From contig JAFQEM010000031.1 of NCBI GenBank assembly GCA_017399035.1, positions 1 to 64,000 on the forward strand: a DNA stretch of 64,000 nucleotides, given 5' to 3'. Below are positions 1 to 10,864 of the stretch, piece by piece. A program made the position numbers and the translations under genes. The notes under the pieces are model-generated. The model was not told the DNA's origin. It ran no database searches and was given only the letters and a program-made list of their open reading frames with translations. The stretch's first letter is position 1, and every line of letters begins with the position of its first letter. This DNA is from Clostridia bacterium (GTDB taxonomy: Bacteria; Bacillota; Clostridia; Christensenellales; Borkfalkiaceae).

Positions 1-18
1 CCTTCTGTCTTTCGACAT
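1..18 (-). CDS. rpsG: Probable start of ribosomal protein S7 gene (partial)
   Basis: On the minus strand an ATG at 18-16 opens a frame reading MSKDRR up to the window edge. It lies 84 bases downstream of the rpsL stop, where rpsG normally sits in the rpsL-rpsG-fusA-tuf string. A weak GGTAGG lies a few bases upstream as a possible ribosome site. Six codons cannot identify a protein, so the call rests on position only. Confidence 0.5.
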
Positions 19-102
19 ACTGCCTACCAAATCGGGTTAATTTTCCGAATTCCGATTATAAGTAGGTGTCTTTAGTTAAATAAGTTATAAAAAAGTTTTT
101 AC

Positions 103-474
103 TTATTTAGGTCTCTTAGCGCCGTATTTAGAACGAGCCTGTCTACGTTTTGCAACGCCTGCAGTATCGAGCGCGCCACGAATAATGTGATATCTTACAC
201 CAGGTAAGTCTTTTACCCTACCACCACGGATAAGAACAGAACTGTGTTCTTGAAGGTTGTGACCTTCACCGGGGATGTAAACGATACCTTCTGCTTTGTT
301 GGTTAAACGAACGCGGGCAATTTTACGAAGAGCCGAGTTAGGTTTTTTAGGCGTTGTTGTTGTAACTGACAAACAAACGCCACGCTTTTGAGGACATTCG
401 TCCAAAGCGGGTGATTTCGACTTGTAAGTAATTTTTGCTCTGCCTTGTCTAATTAACTGTTGAATTGTTGGCAT
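103..474 (-). CDS. rpsL: 30S ribosomal protein S12
   Basis: S12 sits at the decoding centre of the small ribosomal subunit and monitors codon-anticodon pairing. The 123-residue product has the usual bacterial length. It carries the invariant [11 protein letters not shown] block (about residues 41-51) and [12 protein letters not shown] (about 85-97); the lysines of these loops, about K43 and K88, are the classic streptomycin-resistance positions and appear wild type. A strong AAGGAGGT lies just before the ATG. The gene follows rpoC by 184 bases but appears to have its own sigma-A promoter at 588-616, and probably leads into rpsG. Identity is certain. Confidence 0.98.
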   Translation of the reverse strand: MPTIQQLIRQGRAKITYKSKSPALDECPQKRGVCLSVTTTTPKKPNSALRKIARVRLTNKAEGIVYIPGEGHNLQEHSSVLIRGGRVKDLPGVRYHIIRGALDTAGVAKRRQARSKYGAKRPK

Positions 475-552
475 ATCGCACCTCCTTTACTTATTTCGGA
501 TATTCAGAAAACGGACTCGGAAATTTCCGTCTTTAGAAACTTTAGTAATTTT

Positions 553-582
553 CTCGGTGAGTTAAAACTTAAACCCACCGAG
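553..582 (-). other. Hairpin at the predicted 5' end of the rpsL mRNA
   Basis: CTCGGTGAG (553-561) pairs with CCCACCGAG (574-582) with one mismatch around a 12-base loop. It begins at the start point predicted from the promoter at 588-616, so the rpsL transcript would open with this stem. No U-tract follows on the minus strand, so a simple rpoC terminator is less likely. The plus-strand side is followed by TTATTATTTT. Confidence 0.45.
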
Positions 583-587
583 TTATT

Positions 588-616
588 ATTTTACCATTTA
601 TCGCTTTTTTAGTCAA
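588..616 (-). promoter_or_regulatory. Sigma-A promoter for rpsL
   Basis: On the minus strand TTGACT (616-611) and TAAAAT (593-588) are separated by 17 bases, a near-consensus sigma-A promoter just after the rpoC stop. Transcription would start near 581, giving rpsL a leader of roughly 105 nucleotides. Confidence 0.65.
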
Positions 617-658
617 ATGAAAAGCGTATATATACAGGATTTTTGTTGGTTTTTGTTA

Positions 659-3600
659 TTATTCCTGCGGTTCTATCGTTCTTTGAAGAACAGTTTGGGG
701 GGCAACGTTCTTATAGTTCTTAATACCCGTACCTGCAGGAATAAGTTTACCGATAATAACGTTTTCTTTAAGACCGATAAGCGGGTCAATTTTATTCTTA
801 ATAGCAGCCTCTGTAAGAACTCTTGCAGTCTCTTGGAAAGATGCTGCTGACAAGAAACTTTCTTTTGCGAGCGCAGCCTTTGTGATACCGAGAAGAATTC
901 TCTTACCTTGAGGCGGAACTAAACCGTTTTCGAGAGCGTTGATAGTTTCTTCTTCAAACTTATAAACATCAAGTTTTTCACCGGGAAGAATATCCGTTCC
1001 ACCAGGGTTTTCAACCTGAACTTTCTTCATCATTTGACGAACGATAATTTCAACGTGTTTATCGTTGATGTCAACGCCTTGTGAACGGTAAACGCTTTGA
1101 ATTTCACGCAAGATGTAATCTTGAACACCCTTAATACCCTTGGTCTTTAAGATGTCTTGCGGATAAACTGAACCGTTAGTAAGAACTGAACCAGGTTCAA
1201 CAACGTCGCCGTCTTTAACGATTACGCCCGTACCGAAAGGTATGGTATAATCTTCTGCCTTGCCACCGTCGTGAGGCGTAACGAGAACGTGAATAATTTT
1301 ATCTTTTTCTTCAATAGTAACAGTTCCGCTGTGTTCACAAACGATTGCTGCGTGTTTTGGTCTACGCGCTTCAAAGAGTTCTTCAACTCTAGGAAGACCT
1401 TGCGTAATATCTCCAGTTGATGCGATACCACCGGTGTGGAAGGTACGCATGGTAAGTTGAGTACCAGGTTCACCGATTGACTGTGCAGCGATAATACCAA
1501 CAGCCTCACCGATTTGAACGGGGTTGTTGTTTGACATATTTTTACCGTAACATTTAGCGCAAACGCCGTTTTTAGACTTACAGGTAAATACGCTTCTGAT
1601 TTCAACTTCTTCAATGCCAACCTTGCAGATTTCGTCTGCCATATCTTCGGTTATCATTTCGTTAGCCTTAACCATAATTTCGCCAGTCAACGGATTTACT
1701 ATATCGCCAACGGTAAATCTACCTGCAATACGGTCGCGCAAGCCTTCAATAACTTCGCCCTTGCTACCCTTGATTGCGGAAACTTTAACACCCTTAACGG
1801 CATCACCCGTAGTTGCGAAACAGTCTTCGTCTTTGATAATAACTTCTTGAGAAACGTCAACCAAACGACGCGTTAGATAACCAGAGTCAGCCGTTTTAAG
1901 AGCCGTATCGGCAAGACCTTTACGACCACCGTGTGAAGAAATAAAGTATTCAAGAACTGAAAGTCCTTCACGGAAACAAGACTTAACCGGAATTTCAATA
2001 GTTTTACCATTCGGGTCGGTCATAAGACCACGCATACCAGCAAGTTGCTTAATTTGGTCTTTTGAACCACGCGCACCAGAGTTAGCCATCATAAGTATCG
2101 GGTTAAACTCGTCAAGAGTTTGCATCAACTTATCGGTAACGTCGTCGGTTGCTTTTTTCCAAATGCTAACTACTTTCTTATATCTTTCGTCGTCGGTTAT
2201 ATAACCTTTCTTATAAAGATTTTCAACTTTAAGAACGTGAGCCTCTGCCTCTTTAAGAATAACGCTCTTATCTTTAGGCATATGCATATCGAACACGCTA
2301 GTGGTTATTGCGCCAACGGTTGAATATTTAAACCCAAGAGCCTTAATCTTGTCAAGAACGTCGGCTGCAGAACTTGCGCCGTGGCGTTTAAAGCAAGCGC
2401 CAACGATTTTTTGCAAGTCTTTTTTACCAACTAATTTATCTATTTCATACTTAAGATAATCTTCTTTTTCTTTTCTTTCAACAAAACCAAGGTTTTGAGG
2501 AATTGCTTCGTTGAAGATAATCTTACCAACCGAAGTCTTTACTCTACCGGTAACTTTTTCGCCGTCAACTTCAACGGTACGACGAACTATAATTTCGTCT
2601 TGCAAACCGATTTCGCCCGTTTGATAAGCCATAATAGCCTCTTCGGGGTGAGTATAAGATACGGTATATTCAGGTACACCATAAACTGTACCGTTTTCAT
2701 CTTTTTTGCCCTTTTCGTTATATTTTTCACCTATCTTTTTCTTAATAATGGTAAGGTAATAAGAACCCATGACCATATCTTGAGTAGGCGACATAACAGG
2801 CTTACCGTCAGAAAGTTTCAAGATGTTGTTTGATGCAAGCATCAAGAATCTTGCTTCTGCTTGTGCCTCTACTGAAAGGGGTACGTGAACTGCCATTTGG
2901 TCTCCGTCGAAGTCGGCGTTGAACGCACCACAAACTAACGGATGAAGTTTGATTGCACGGCCTTCAATAAGCACGGGTTCAAACGCTTGAATTGACAATC
3001 TGTGAAGAGTAGGCGCACGGTTGAGCATAACGGGGTGGTCTTTAATAACTTCTTCAAGAACGTCCCAAACAACGGTTTTTGCGCGTTCTACGGTACGCTT
3101 TGCATTTTTGATATTGTGGCAAATATTATTTTCCACAAGTTTTTTCATTACAAACGGCTTAAACAATTCGATTGCCATTTCTTTAGGCAAACCGCATTGA
3201 TAAAGTTTAAGTTCTGGGCCTACGACGATAACCGAACGACCTGAATAGTCAACACGTTTACCGAGAAGGTTTTGACGGAAACGACCTTGCTTACCACGAA
3301 GCATACCAGAAAGAGATTTAAGTTCACGGTTACCTGCACCGGTAATAGCCTTGCCGTGTCTACCGTTATCGATAAGAGCGTCAACGGCTTCTTGCAACAT
3401 TCTCTTTTCGTTTCTGATAATAATTTCAGGCGCGCCGAGTTCCATCAATTTTTTCAAACGGTTGTTTCTGTTGATAACACGTCTGTAAAGGTCGTTGAGG
3501 TCACTAGTAGCAAATCTACCACCGTCAAGTTGAACCATCGGGCGGAGTTCAGGCGGAATTACGGGAAGAACGTCTAAAATCATCCATTCAGGGCGGTTAC

Positions 3601-4264
3601 CACTCTTTCTGAAAGATTCTATAATTTCAATTCTCTTAACCGCGCGGATTCTTCTTTGACCCGAGCCGTTTTCCGCAATAATTTTCTTGGTTTCTTCACT
3701 TTCTTTATCTAGGTCAATCGCCATAAGAAGTTCTTTAATTGCTTCTGCGCCGATACCCGTTTTGAAAGAGCCTACACCGTAAGTCTCTTCAGCCTCAATC
3801 TTTTCTCTATCGGTAATAACCTGCTTATATTGAAGGTTAGTAGTACCTGGGTCGAGAACTACGTGGCTGGCAAAATACAACACGTGTTCCAAAGACTTGG
3901 GGCTCATATCGAGCATCAAGCCTATTCTTGAAGGAACACCCTTAAAATACCAAATGTGTGAAACGGGCGCAGCAAGTTCAATATGACCCATTCTATCACG
4001 ACGCACTTTAGATTTTGTGATTTCAACACCACACTTATCACAAATTACGCCTTTATAACGGATACGTTTATACTTACCGCAATGGCACTCCCAGTCCTTG
4101 GTAGGTCCAAAAATTCTTTCGCAGAAAAGACCGCCCATTTCAGGTTTTTGAGTTCTGTAGTTGATGGTTTCAGGCTTTGTAACTTCGCCGTAAGACCATT
4201 CTCTAATTTTTTCGGGAGAGGCTACTCCTATCTGTATAGAATCAAAGTTGTTAAGTTCAAACAT
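659..4264 (-). CDS. rpoC: DNA-directed RNA polymerase subunit beta'
   Basis: The beta' subunit forms half of the RNA polymerase active-site cleft. The 1201-residue protein has the N-terminal zinc finger with cysteines near residues 60, 62, 75 and 78. It has the catalytic [12 protein letters not shown] motif near residue 453, whose three aspartates hold the catalytic magnesium. A second cysteine set ([11 protein letters not shown]) lies near residues 890-905. The length is typical of Firmicutes without the large proteobacterial insertions. The start is supported by GGGAGG just upstream, and rpoB ends 18 bases before it, so the pair is one transcript. Identity is certain. Confidence 0.99.
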   Translation of the reverse strand: MFELNNFDSIQIGVASPEKIREWSYGEVTKPETINYRTQKPEMGGLFCERIFGPTKDWECHCGKYKRIRYKGVICDKCGVEITKSKVRRDRMGHIELAAPVSHIWYFKGVPSRIGLMLDMSPKSLEHVLYFASHVVLDPGTTNLQYKQVITDREKIEAEETYGVGSFKTGIGAEAIKELLMAIDLDKESEETKKIIAENGSGQRRIRAVKRIEIIESFRKSGNRPEWMILDVLPVIPPELRPMVQLDGGRFATSDLNDLYRRVINRNNRLKKLMELGAPEIIIRNEKRMLQEAVDALIDNGRHGKAITGAGNRELKSLSGMLRGKQGRFRQNLLGKRVDYSGRSVIVVGPELKLYQCGLPKEMAIELFKPFVMKKLVENNICHNIKNAKRTVERAKTVVWDVLEEVIKDHPVMLNRAPTLHRLSIQAFEPVLIEGRAIKLHPLVCGAFNADFDGDQMAVHVPLSVEAQAEARFLMLASNNILKLSDGKPVMSPTQDMVMGSYYLTIIKKKIGEKYNEKGKKDENGTVYGVPEYTVSYTHPEEAIMAYQTGEIGLQDEIIVRRTVEVDGEKVTGRVKTSVGKIIFNEAIPQNLGFVERKEKEDYLKYEIDKLVGKKDLQKIVGACFKRHGASSAADVLDKIKALGFKYSTVGAITTSVFDMHMPKDKSVILKEAEAHVLKVENLYKKGYITDDERYKKVVSIWKKATDDVTDKLMQTLDEFNPILMMANSGARGSKDQIKQLAGMRGLMTDPNGKTIEIPVKSCFREGLSVLEYFISSHGGRKGLADTALKTADSGYLTRRLVDVSQEVIIKDEDCFATTGDAVKGVKVSAIKGSKGEVIEGLRDRIAGRFTVGDIVNPLTGEIMVKANEMITEDMADEICKVGIEEVEIRSVFTCKSKNGVCAKCYGKNMSNNNPVQIGEAVGIIAAQSIGEPGTQLTMRTFHTGGIASTGDITQGLPRVEELFEARRPKHAAIVCEHSGTVTIEEKDKIIHVLVTPHDGGKAEDYTIPFGTGVIVKDGDVVEPGSVLTNGSVYPQDILKTKGIKGVQDYILREIQSVYRSQGVDINDKHVEIIVRQMMKKVQVENPGGTDILPGEKLDVYKFEEETINALENGLVPPQGKRILLGITKAALAKESFLSAASFQETARVLTEAAIKNKIDPLIGLKENVIIGKLIPAGTGIKNYKNVAPQTVLQRTIEPQE

Positions 4265-4282
4265 ATTATATATACCTCCCTA

Positions 4283-7200
4283 TTATTCTTCGTCGTCGAG
4301 TTCGATTTCGTCGTCGTAATCGTCAATATCCAAACCGTCTTCGTCGGGGATAGTCGTGTCTATATCGTCGTCTTCATCATCAAACATATTGCTAAAGTTA
4401 AGTTCGTCGCCAAGGTCGTCATCATCAGTGTCTTCAAATACCATTTCGCCAACGTCGCTCTCGTCAATGTCAACTTCGTCTTGAATATTCTTTTCACGAA
4501 CAAAGGGCATATCGTCGATATCGCTTTCGATAAGGTCTTTAATTGCAAGTTCTTCTTTATTTTCCGTAAGAACTTTCATATCAAGAGCAAGCGATTGCAA
4601 TTCTTTAAGCAACACTTTGAACGCTTCTGGAATACCAGGTTCACTAATGTTAGTGCCTTTAACGATAGATTCGTAAGTCTTTACTCTACCAACGATATCG
4701 TCTGATTTAACGGTAAGAATTTCTTGCAAAATGTGAGCCGCGCCGTAAGCCTCGAGCGCCCAAATTTCCATTTCACCGAAACGTTGTCCACCAAACTGTG
4801 CCTTACCACCGAGCGGTTGTTGTGTAACCAAACTGTAAGGACCAGTAGAACGTGCGTGAATCTTATCGTCAACCAAGTGGATAAGTTTAATCATATACAT
4901 TTGACCGACTGTAACTCTGTTTTCAAACGGTTCGCCCGTTCTTCCATCGTAAAGTTGAATTTTACCGTCAACTTCGCCGTCGGGATTTACTATATTGTTT
5001 TCGCGCAAGAGTTCTTTAATATCGCCCTCGGTTGCACCGTCGAATACAGGCGTTGCAATCTTCCAGCCGAGTTGCTTACATACAAGACCCAAGTGAACTT
5101 CTAAAACCTGACCGATATTCATACGTGAAGGAACGCCGAGCGGGTTAAGAACGATTTGCAACGGCGTACCGTCTGCCATAAACGGCATATCCGATTCGGG
5201 TAAAATTCTTGAAATAACACCCTTATTACCGTGGCGACCTGCCATCTTATCGCCGATAGAGATTTTACGTTTTTGAGCGATATAAACTCTAACGAGTTTG
5301 TTTACGCCAGGTGAAAGTTCGTCTTTATTTGCTCTAGTAAAGATTTTAACGTCTACTACTATACCGCCTTCACCGTGGGGAACTTTAAGAGACGTATCTC
5401 TAACTTCCCTTGACTTTTCGCCGAAAATTGCACGGAGCAATCTTTCTTCGGGGGTAAGTTCAGTTTCACCCTTTGGCGTAACCTTACCTACGAGGATATC
5501 ACCGCTGTTTACTTCAGCACCGATTCTAACGATACCGTCTTCGTCAAGGTCTTTAAGCGCGTCTTCACCAACGTTGGGGATATCACGGGTAATTTCTTCT
5601 TCGCCAAGTCTGGTATCCCTTGCTTCGATTTCGTGTTCTTCAATATGGATAGTAGTGAACACGTCTTCTCTAACGAGTTTTTCAGATAAAAGTATAGCGT
5701 CTTCGTAGTTATAACCTTCCCAACTCATAAATCCGACTAAAATGTTGCGTCCGAGCGCAAGTTCGCCGTTCTTAGTTGAAGGGCCGTCTGCAATGGTTTG
5801 ACCTTTTTCAATTCTTTCGCCTTTATCGACGATAGGTCTTTGGTTAAGGCAAGTGCCTTGGTTACTACGTTCAAATTTCTTTAAGATATACTCTCTTTCG
5901 TTGCCGTCGTCTTCTTTAATAACTATTAGGTCGCTAGCAACAGATTTAACAACGCCCGCCTCAACAGCGTTTACCATAACGCCAGAGTCGTAAGCGATTC
6001 TTCTTTCTATACCCGTAGCAACTATTGCGTTTTCAGGGCAAAGAAGCGGAACTGCTTGACGTTGCATGTTAGAACCCATTAGCGCACGGTTGGTATCGTC
6101 GTTTTCCAAGAACGGAATAAGCGCGGTTGCAACCGAGATAAGTTGTTTAGGAGAAACGTCCATATAGTCCATTTTCTCTTTAACGTCTTCTGTAATTTCA
6201 TCCCTATGTCTGCAAGAAACACGTTCGTTTACAAAATATTTATTGTCAACTAGGGGTTCGTTTGCCTGTGCAACAATATAATTATCTTCTTCATCAGCGG
6301 TGAGATAGTCAACGTGTTCTGTTACTTCGGTAATCATCTTACCGTCTTCGCCGATTTTATGTTCAACCTTTCTATAAGGTGATTCGATAAATCCAAATTC
6401 GTTTACTTTTGCATAAGCAGCAAGTGAAGATATAAGACCGATATTTTGACCTTCAGGCGTTTCTATCGGACACATTCTGCCGTAGTGAGAGTGGTGAACG
6501 TCACGCACTTCAAAAGTTGCTCTATCACGGTTAAGACCGCCAGGTCCTAACGCAGAAAGTTTTCTCTTGTGAGTAAGTTCTGCAATCGGGTTTGTTTGGT
6601 CCATAAATTGTGAAAGTTGTGAAGAACCAAAGAATTCTTTAATAGCCGAACTTACGGGGCGCACGTTGATAAGACCTTGAGGCGAAACGTCTTTGGGGTC
6701 TTGCGTACCCATTCTTTCACGGATAACGCGTTCAAGTCTTGCAATACCGATACGGAATTGATTTTGTAAAAGTTCGCCAACCGAGCGAACGCGACGGTTA
6801 CCCAAGTGGTCGATATTGTCAACCGTATTGATACCGAAAGCAAGGTCTAGGTTTACAGAAACAGACGCAACGATATCGTCAACGGTGATATGCTTATGGT
6901 TAAGTTTTTCCATAAGAGGACGAAGAATCTTTCTATCTTCTGCATTGATAGAGGTAGGAATTTCGCCACCGATAATGTCGTAGAACTTAACGCAAGCGTT
7001 GATAAACTTAATTCTAGTTTCACGCGCCTTTTCTTCGTTCTTCTTATCTTCGGGTTTTTCTTCCCCTGCCTTGATAATCTTTTCTTCAATGTAGAAGAAA
7101 GAGTTGATTTCTTTCTTTAATATTTCAGCAGTTTCTTCAACGCCCTTTTCTTTAGCGGTTTCGCAAACGGTTTTAGAGAAAGCAAGCGTGGGATAATAAA

Positions 7201-8290
7201 CGTAATCTAAAAGTCCAAAAACTCTGGGGTTTACGTTAGTCAATTCTTCAAAACTTACCACGTTGTTTGCGATAATTTTATGTTTTTGACCTTCGATATC
7301 AGCGATAAAGTAGTTGATACCTGCGTTTTGAATAGCCTCTGCTTGAGTCTTGTTTACGATTGCGCCCTCTTCAACGAGAATTTCACCGTCGGGGCTGATA
7401 ACCGTTTCAGCAGATTTCAAACCAACGATTCTCACGCCAAGGCGAAGTCTTTTGTTGAATTTATATCTACCAACTCTTGCAAGGTCGTAACGACGAGCGT
7501 CAAAGAATAAGTTTTTAAGATGTTGTTTAACTGCGTCGTCAGTAGGAATTTCACCAGGACGAAGACGACGATAAAGTTCGATAAGGCTATCGCTTTCAGA
7601 TTTGCTGGTATCCTTATCTGCAGTATCCAAAATCATCTTATTATCAGTAAAGAGGTTTTTGGTAAGTTCTTCATCACTACCAAAACCGAGCGCACGAAGA
7701 AGAACGGTAGCGGTAAGTTTTCTTGTTCTGTCAACGCGAACCCAAAGAACGTTTTGTGAATCTTGTTCAAATTCAAGCCAAGCGCCCCTTGAAGGGATAA
7801 CTGTAGTGTTGAAAAGTTTTTTACCAGACTTGTCCATTTCCGAACCGTTATAAACGCCTGGAGAACGAACGAGTTGGGAAACTATAACTCTTTCCGCGCC
7901 GTTGATAATAAACGAACCGTTATCAGTCATAAGCGGGAAATCACCCATAAATACTTCTTGGTCGATAACTTCGTCGGTAACTTTGTTTACAAGCCTAACC
8001 TTAACGCGCAAGGGAAGAGCGAACGTAGCGTCTCTATCTCTACATTCTTTTTCGTCATACTTGGGTTTGCCGTCAAGGCTGTAATCCAAAAAGTACATTT
8101 CAAAATGGTCGGAATAGTCCGTGATGGGTGAAAAGTCTTCAAGCACTTCGCCGATGCCCTCTTTAATGAAAGCGTCGTAGGAGTCCTTCTGGATTTTGAC
8201 AAGGTACGGAAGTTCAATGGCTTCTTTAATTTTGCTGAAAGTTTTTCTCTTAACCTTGCCACATACGATTTCGGGTAGAATACGTGTCAT
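4283..8290 (-). CDS. rpoB: DNA-directed RNA polymerase subunit beta
   Basis: The beta subunit pairs with beta' to form the polymerase core and contains the rifampicin pocket. That region here reads [26 protein letters not shown] with the variant HKRK. The C-terminal third holds the conserved blocks [12 protein letters not shown] and [24 protein letters not shown]. I start at the ATG at 8290 because AAGGAG lies nine bases upstream; a TTG directly before it is a less likely start. The protein, 1335 residues, is longer than many Firmicutes homologues because it ends in an extremely acidic tail of about 60 residues rich in Asp and Glu. The usual rplJ-rplL genes are absent upstream; a promoter at 8491-8518 drives the operon instead. 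Confidence 0.99.
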   Translation of the reverse strand: MTRILPEIVCGKVKRKTFSKIKEAIELPYLVKIQKDSYDAFIKEGIGEVLEDFSPITDYSDHFEMYFLDYSLDGKPKYDEKECRDRDATFALPLRVKVRLVNKVTDEVIDQEVFMGDFPLMTDNGSFIINGAERVIVSQLVRSPGVYNGSEMDKSGKKLFNTTVIPSRGAWLEFEQDSQNVLWVRVDRTRKLTATVLLRALGFGSDEELTKNLFTDNKMILDTADKDTSKSESDSLIELYRRLRPGEIPTDDAVKQHLKNLFFDARRYDLARVGRYKFNKRLRLGVRIVGLKSAETVISPDGEILVEEGAIVNKTQAEAIQNAGINYFIADIEGQKHKIIANNVVSFEELTNVNPRVFGLLDYVYYPTLAFSKTVCETAKEKGVEETAEILKKEINSFFYIEEKIIKAGEEKPEDKKNEEKARETRIKFINACVKFYDIIGGEIPTSINAEDRKILRPLMEKLNHKHITVDDIVASVSVNLDLAFGINTVDNIDHLGNRRVRSVGELLQNQFRIGIARLERVIRERMGTQDPKDVSPQGLINVRPVSSAIKEFFGSSQLSQFMDQTNPIAELTHKRKLSALGPGGLNRDRATFEVRDVHHSHYGRMCPIETPEGQNIGLISSLAAYAKVNEFGFIESPYRKVEHKIGEDGKMITEVTEHVDYLTADEEDNYIVAQANEPLVDNKYFVNERVSCRHRDEITEDVKEKMDYMDVSPKQLISVATALIPFLENDDTNRALMGSNMQRQAVPLLCPENAIVATGIERRIAYDSGVMVNAVEAGVVKSVASDLIVIKEDDGNEREYILKKFERSNQGTCLNQRPIVDKGERIEKGQTIADGPSTKNGELALGRNILVGFMSWEGYNYEDAILLSEKLVREDVFTTIHIEEHEIEARDTRLGEEEITRDIPNVGEDALKDLDEDGIVRIGAEVNSGDILVGKVTPKGETELTPEERLLRAIFGEKSREVRDTSLKVPHGEGGIVVDVKIFTRANKDELSPGVNKLVRVYIAQKRKISIGDKMAGRHGNKGVISRILPESDMPFMADGTPLQIVLNPLGVPSRMNIGQVLEVHLGLVCKQLGWKIATPVFDGATEGDIKELLRENNIVNPDGEVDGKIQLYDGRTGEPFENRVTVGQMYMIKLIHLVDDKIHARSTGPYSLVTQQPLGGKAQFGGQRFGEMEIWALEAYGAAHILQEILTVKSDDIVGRVKTYESIVKGTNISEPGIPEAFKVLLKELQSLALDMKVLTENKEELAIKDLIESDIDDMPFVREKNIQDEVDIDESDVGEMVFEDTDDDDLGDELNFSNMFDDEDDDIDTTIPDEDGLDIDDYDDEIELDDEE

Positions 8291-8293
8291 CAA

Positions 8294-8608
8294 AACACAC
8301 TCCTTAAAAAAATTTTAAATTGTTTGCCGACTCGGTTTACAAATAACCAAAATTGTTGTATAATAAACTTCGTCGGGAAAGGTTAGAAAGTCTTTTACCG
8401 CTCTACGCTTTTACTTATAGTAAAGCTTAATTTTTTAAGTTAAAAAAACAAAAAATGGCGATAAAATTCGATAATAACCTATCATAATGCATTATACAAT
8501 AATATCTTAATCGGTCAAGATTGTCAAGCGAAAAATCAGTTATTTTAAAATAAATTTATTTTTTACCGTTTTTTTACAATTTTTTTATTTTTTAAGGGTT
8601 ATTTTTTT
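8294..8608. other. Divergent intergenic region between rpoB and rqcP
   Basis: This AT-rich stretch of 315 bases holds the rpoBC promoter and its long leader. The leader contains a small imperfect hairpin, GCTTTTACT pairing with AGTAAAGC around 8408-8427, with no U-tract. I see no coding potential and no recognisable ribosomal-protein binding leader. Confidence 0.5.
8491..8518 (-). promoter_or_regulatory. Sigma-A promoter for rpoBC
   Basis: On the minus strand TTGACC (8518-8513) and TATAAT (8496-8491) are spaced by 16 bases. This predicts a leader of about 195 nucleotides before the rpoB start. A perfect TTGACA lies farther upstream but is 25 bases from the -10 and so cannot pair with it. Confidence 0.65.
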
Positions 8609-8854
8609 ATGAGAATTGATAAATTTTTGAAAGTTTCAAGACTACTTAAACGCCGTACTTTAGCGTGTGAGGCGTGCGACGGCGGTAGAGTTAGCGTAAA
8701 CGGGCGCTCGGTTAAGCCCTCTTACAACGTTAAAATAGGCGACGTTGTAGAAATAGGTTTTAACAGCGGTGCAGTTAAATTAAAAATAAAAGATATTAAA
8801 GAGACCGTGCGTAAAGAAGACGCGGAAAATCTTTATGAAATAATTATGGAGTAA
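8609..8854 (+). CDS. rqcP: S4-domain RNA-binding protein, RqcP/YabO type
   Basis: The 81-residue protein is a single S4 RNA-binding domain. It opens MRIDKFLKVSRLLKRR and continues with ACDGGRVSVNGRSVKPSYNVKIGDVV, the standard alpha-L fold. In Firmicutes such stand-alone S4 proteins (B. subtilis YabO/RqcP) bind stalled 50S-peptidyl-tRNA complexes and work with RqcH to add C-terminal alanine tails. Hsp15 of Gram-negatives is the related alternative. The length matches YabO. A weak AAGGG precedes the ATG. The stop codon is followed three bases later by ispDF, so both are co-transcribed. Confidence 0.85.
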   Translation: MRIDKFLKVSRLLKRRTLACEACDGGRVSVNGRSVKPSYNVKIGDVVEIGFNSGAVKLKIKDIKETVRKEDAENLYEIIME

Positions 8855-8857
8855 ATT

Positions 8858-9970
8858 ATGAACGTATCTGTTATAATTGCGTGCGCAGGTAAAGGCGAGC
8901 GCGCAGGACTTGGTAAAAACAAACTTTTTTACGAGTGGGACGGTATGCCCTGTTTCGTACATACGCTAAACGCTTTTTTAGAAAGCGGACTAGTTAATCA
9001 AATTATACTTACCGCAAGTGAAGAAGACTTGAATTTTATTAAAGAAAAAGTTGACGGAAAGGCAACAGTAGTTAAGGGCGGTTTAACTAGAACCGATTCG
9101 GTTAAAAACGCACTTAAAAAAGTTACGGGAACTATTGTGCTTATTCACGACGGTGCAAGACCGTTCGTAAGCAAAAGGGTTATTGAAGATTGCATAAACG
9201 CAGTTAAAAACCACGGTGGCGCAATACCCGTTGTGCCCTGCAGAGATACAACCGTTAAAGCAGACGACCAAACCGTAACGGAATATTTGGGCAAAAGCGG
9301 GCTTTATTCCGTGCAAACCCCCCAAGGTTTTTTTACACAATCAATTAGATACGCGTATACGTGCGCGGGCGATAGAGTTTTTAACGACGACGGAGAAGTT
9401 TATAAAGAATTCGTTGGCAAACTTGCAACTTTTGACGGCGACCAACAAAACGTTAAACTAACTTTCCCCCAAGACTTTAAGTCCCCCACCCCAGAATATC
9501 GTTTTGGCACGGGGTTTGACTGCCACAAATTAGTTGAGGGTAGAAAACTTATTTTAGGCGGTGTTGAAATTCCGCACGATAAAGGACTTTTAGGGCATTC
9601 TGATGCAGACGTTTTAGCACACGCAATAATGGATGCGCTTTTATCTTCACTTGCTATGCGTGATATCGGATATCATTTTAGCGACAAAGACCCTGCGTAT
9701 AAAGATGCAAACAGTATGGACCTTTTGCAAAAGGTTTTAAAAATGATTGACCAAAAGGGCTATAAACCACATAATATTTCGGCAACTATTATGGCAGAAA
9801 AACCAAAATTGTTAAAAATAATACCAACCGTTACCGAAAATCTTGCACAAGCATTGTCTTTGCCTATAGATAGTGTTGGCATAGGCGCAACCACTTTAGA
9901 AGGTTTAGGTTTTGTTGGCCGTGAAGAAGGCATTTGCGTACACGCCACCGCAACTGTAATTCAAAAGTAA
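8858..9970 (+). CDS. ispDF: Bifunctional IspD/IspF enzyme of the MEP isoprenoid pathway
   Basis: Two enzymes of the non-mevalonate pathway are fused. Residues 1-210 are IspD (4-diphosphocytidyl-2-C-methylerythritol synthase), with the nucleotide-binding GKGERAG at 11-17 and HDGARPFV at 97-104. Residues 213-370 are IspF (2,4-cyclodiphosphate synthase), starting at YRFGTGFDCHKL, with metal ligands D221, H223 and H255 and the C-terminal TTLEGLGFVGREEGI. GGAG overlapping the rqcP stop serves as its ribosome site. The IspE step between the two is not encoded here. dxr of the same pathway lies 10 kb away. A strong hairpin follows. Confidence 0.96.
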   Translation: MNVSVIIACAGKGERAGLGKNKLFYEWDGMPCFVHTLNAFLESGLVNQIILTASEEDLNFIKEKVDGKATVVKGGLTRTDSVKNALKKVTGTIVLIHDGARPFVSKRVIEDCINAVKNHGGAIPVVPCRDTTVKADDQTVTEYLGKSGLYSVQTPQGFFTQSIRYAYTCAGDRVFNDDGEVYKEFVGKLATFDGDQQNVKLTFPQDFKSPTPEYRFGTGFDCHKLVEGRKLILGGVEIPHDKGLLGHSDADVLAHAIMDALLSSLAMRDIGYHFSDKDPAYKDANSMDLLQKVLKMIDQKGYKPHNISATIMAEKPKLLKIIPTVTENLAQALSLPIDSVGIGATTLEGLGFVGREEGICVHATATVIQK

Positions 9971-9990
9971 CGAAAAATCAAATAAGTAAT

Positions 9991-10028
9991 AAAGAAAAAA
10001 AGACGGCAAAAGCCGTCTTTTTTTCTTT
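9991..10028. terminator. Bidirectional intrinsic terminator after ispDF
   Basis: Perfect 17-base arms AAAGAAAAAAAGACGGC and its complement surround an AAAA loop, with T-runs on both strands. It serves ispDF on the plus strand and the membrane-protein gene at 10031-10516 on the minus strand. The core GACGGC-AAAA-GCCGTC recurs at 10863-10902. Confidence 0.9.
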
Positions 10029-10030
10029 AA

Positions 10031-10516
10031 CTAATTGACAAATAAGTGCTCTCTTTTTCTAAAATAATTGATATTATATAATAGCAAAATGCCGTCAAAT
10101 GTTATTTTTGCTAAAAGGTCGCCATCAATCATTTTTATAGTTCCTCCTATAATACAATAAAGAATTGCACACAAAATTTTCATTCCACAAATAGCAATAT
10201 ACGATAAATGAAGTAAAGATATAGAATAACTTTTATACTTTTTAAGTCCTTGCCTTGAAATAAACAACAATAATGCAATTCCAGCACAACCAAAAGCATA
10301 TAATATATTCACAAGTCTTATTTTTAATGCTATACCTTGATAATCAACAATGGTCGCCCCAGTAAGCAATTTTGTCCCAACGCCATAAAGAAACGCCGTT
10401 ATAAAATACCTGATAATTTCTATCCAAAGTTCCCAACCGACAAGAAACTTATACCATTTCATTCCCAAACGCCTGCCACCCGATTGATTTTCATCATAAT
10501 CATTATATCCTGACAT
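10031..10516 (-). CDS. Small four-helix membrane protein of unknown function
   Basis: The 161-residue protein starts with a short glycine-rich polar segment (about 1-20). It then has roughly four hydrophobic helices near residues 25-50, 65-87, 98-125 and 130-152, with positive charges between them, for example GLKKYK after the second. I recognise no family. AAAGGAG precedes the ATG. Transcription comes from a near-perfect promoter (10549-10577) whose spacer holds a palindrome, and a divergent HTH regulator lies on the other side. This layout suggests a small regulated membrane module, possibly a defence, toxin or stress-type pair, but no sequence motif proves any function. Confidence 0.75.
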   Translation of the reverse strand: MSGYNDYDENQSGGRRLGMKWYKFLVGWELWIEIIRYFITAFLYGVGTKLLTGATIVDYQGIALKIRLVNILYAFGCAGIALLLFISRQGLKKYKSYSISLLHLSYIAICGMKILCAILYCIIGGTIKMIDGDLLAKITFDGILLLYNINYFRKREHLFVN

Positions 10517-10548
10517 AAATTTTCTCCTTTTGTAAAAAATTTTATTTA

Positions 10549-10577
10549 ATTATACATCATTTAGTGATGTATGTCAA
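10549..10577 (-). promoter_or_regulatory. Consensus promoter for the membrane-protein gene
   Basis: On the minus strand TTGACA (10577-10572) and TATAAT (10554-10549) stand exactly 17 bases apart, a perfect sigma-A consensus. A promoter this strong with an operator inside it is usually meant to be repressed. Confidence 0.8.
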
Positions 10578-10594
10578 GCCATTTTGTGATGTAT
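10552..10594. promoter_or_regulatory. Operator: palindrome plus spaced half-site
   Basis: ATACATCA-N5-TGATGTAT (10552-10572) is a perfect inverted repeat filling the spacer and touching the -10 box of the minus-strand promoter. A third TGATGTAT half-site lies at 10587-10594, exactly 22 bases (two DNA turns) farther on, towards the HTH gene. The natural reading is a site for the adjacent HTH protein that represses the membrane protein and possibly the regulator itself. Confidence 0.7.
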
Positions 10595-10648
10595 TATTAA
10601 AATTATAAATACAATACTAATATTGGCACAAAAAGGGACAAGCGAAAA

Positions 10649-10864
10649 ATGAGTTTAAAAGTTGCTTTAGGTAAAAGATTAAAAGAGGCAAGAATTATAG
10701 CAGGTTACACGCAAAAACAAGTAGCGGAAAAATTATTGATGACACAACAACAATATAGCCGTTTTGAAAACGGAATATTTGAACTAAATTATGAGCAACT
10801 TGCATTTTTGTGCAATCTTTATCACGTTTCGGCAGACTACCTTTTAGGAATAGAAGAATATTAA
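10649..10864 (+). CDS. XRE/Cro-family HTH transcriptional regulator
   Basis: The 71-residue protein is little more than one helix-turn-helix of the Cro/C1 (HTH_3) type. LGKRLKEARIIAGYTQKQVAEKL (about 7-29) provides the first helices, and MTQQQYSRFENG (about 31-42) the recognition helix with the usual xYSRxExG. It ends with the common VSADYLLG. No sensing domain follows. AAGGG lies upstream of the ATG. It is divergent from a membrane-protein gene, and the space between them holds a palindromic operator, so it is probably the repressor of that gene. Confidence 0.88.
   Translation: MSLKVALGKRLKEARIIAGYTQKQVAEKLLMTQQQYSRFENGIFELNYEQLAFLCNLYHVSADYLLGIEEY

Noticed and set aside
3983..4705. Long plus-strand frame of 240 codons across rpoC and rpoB
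   Set aside because: It lies wholly antisense to conserved genes and has no ribosome site or recognisable family.
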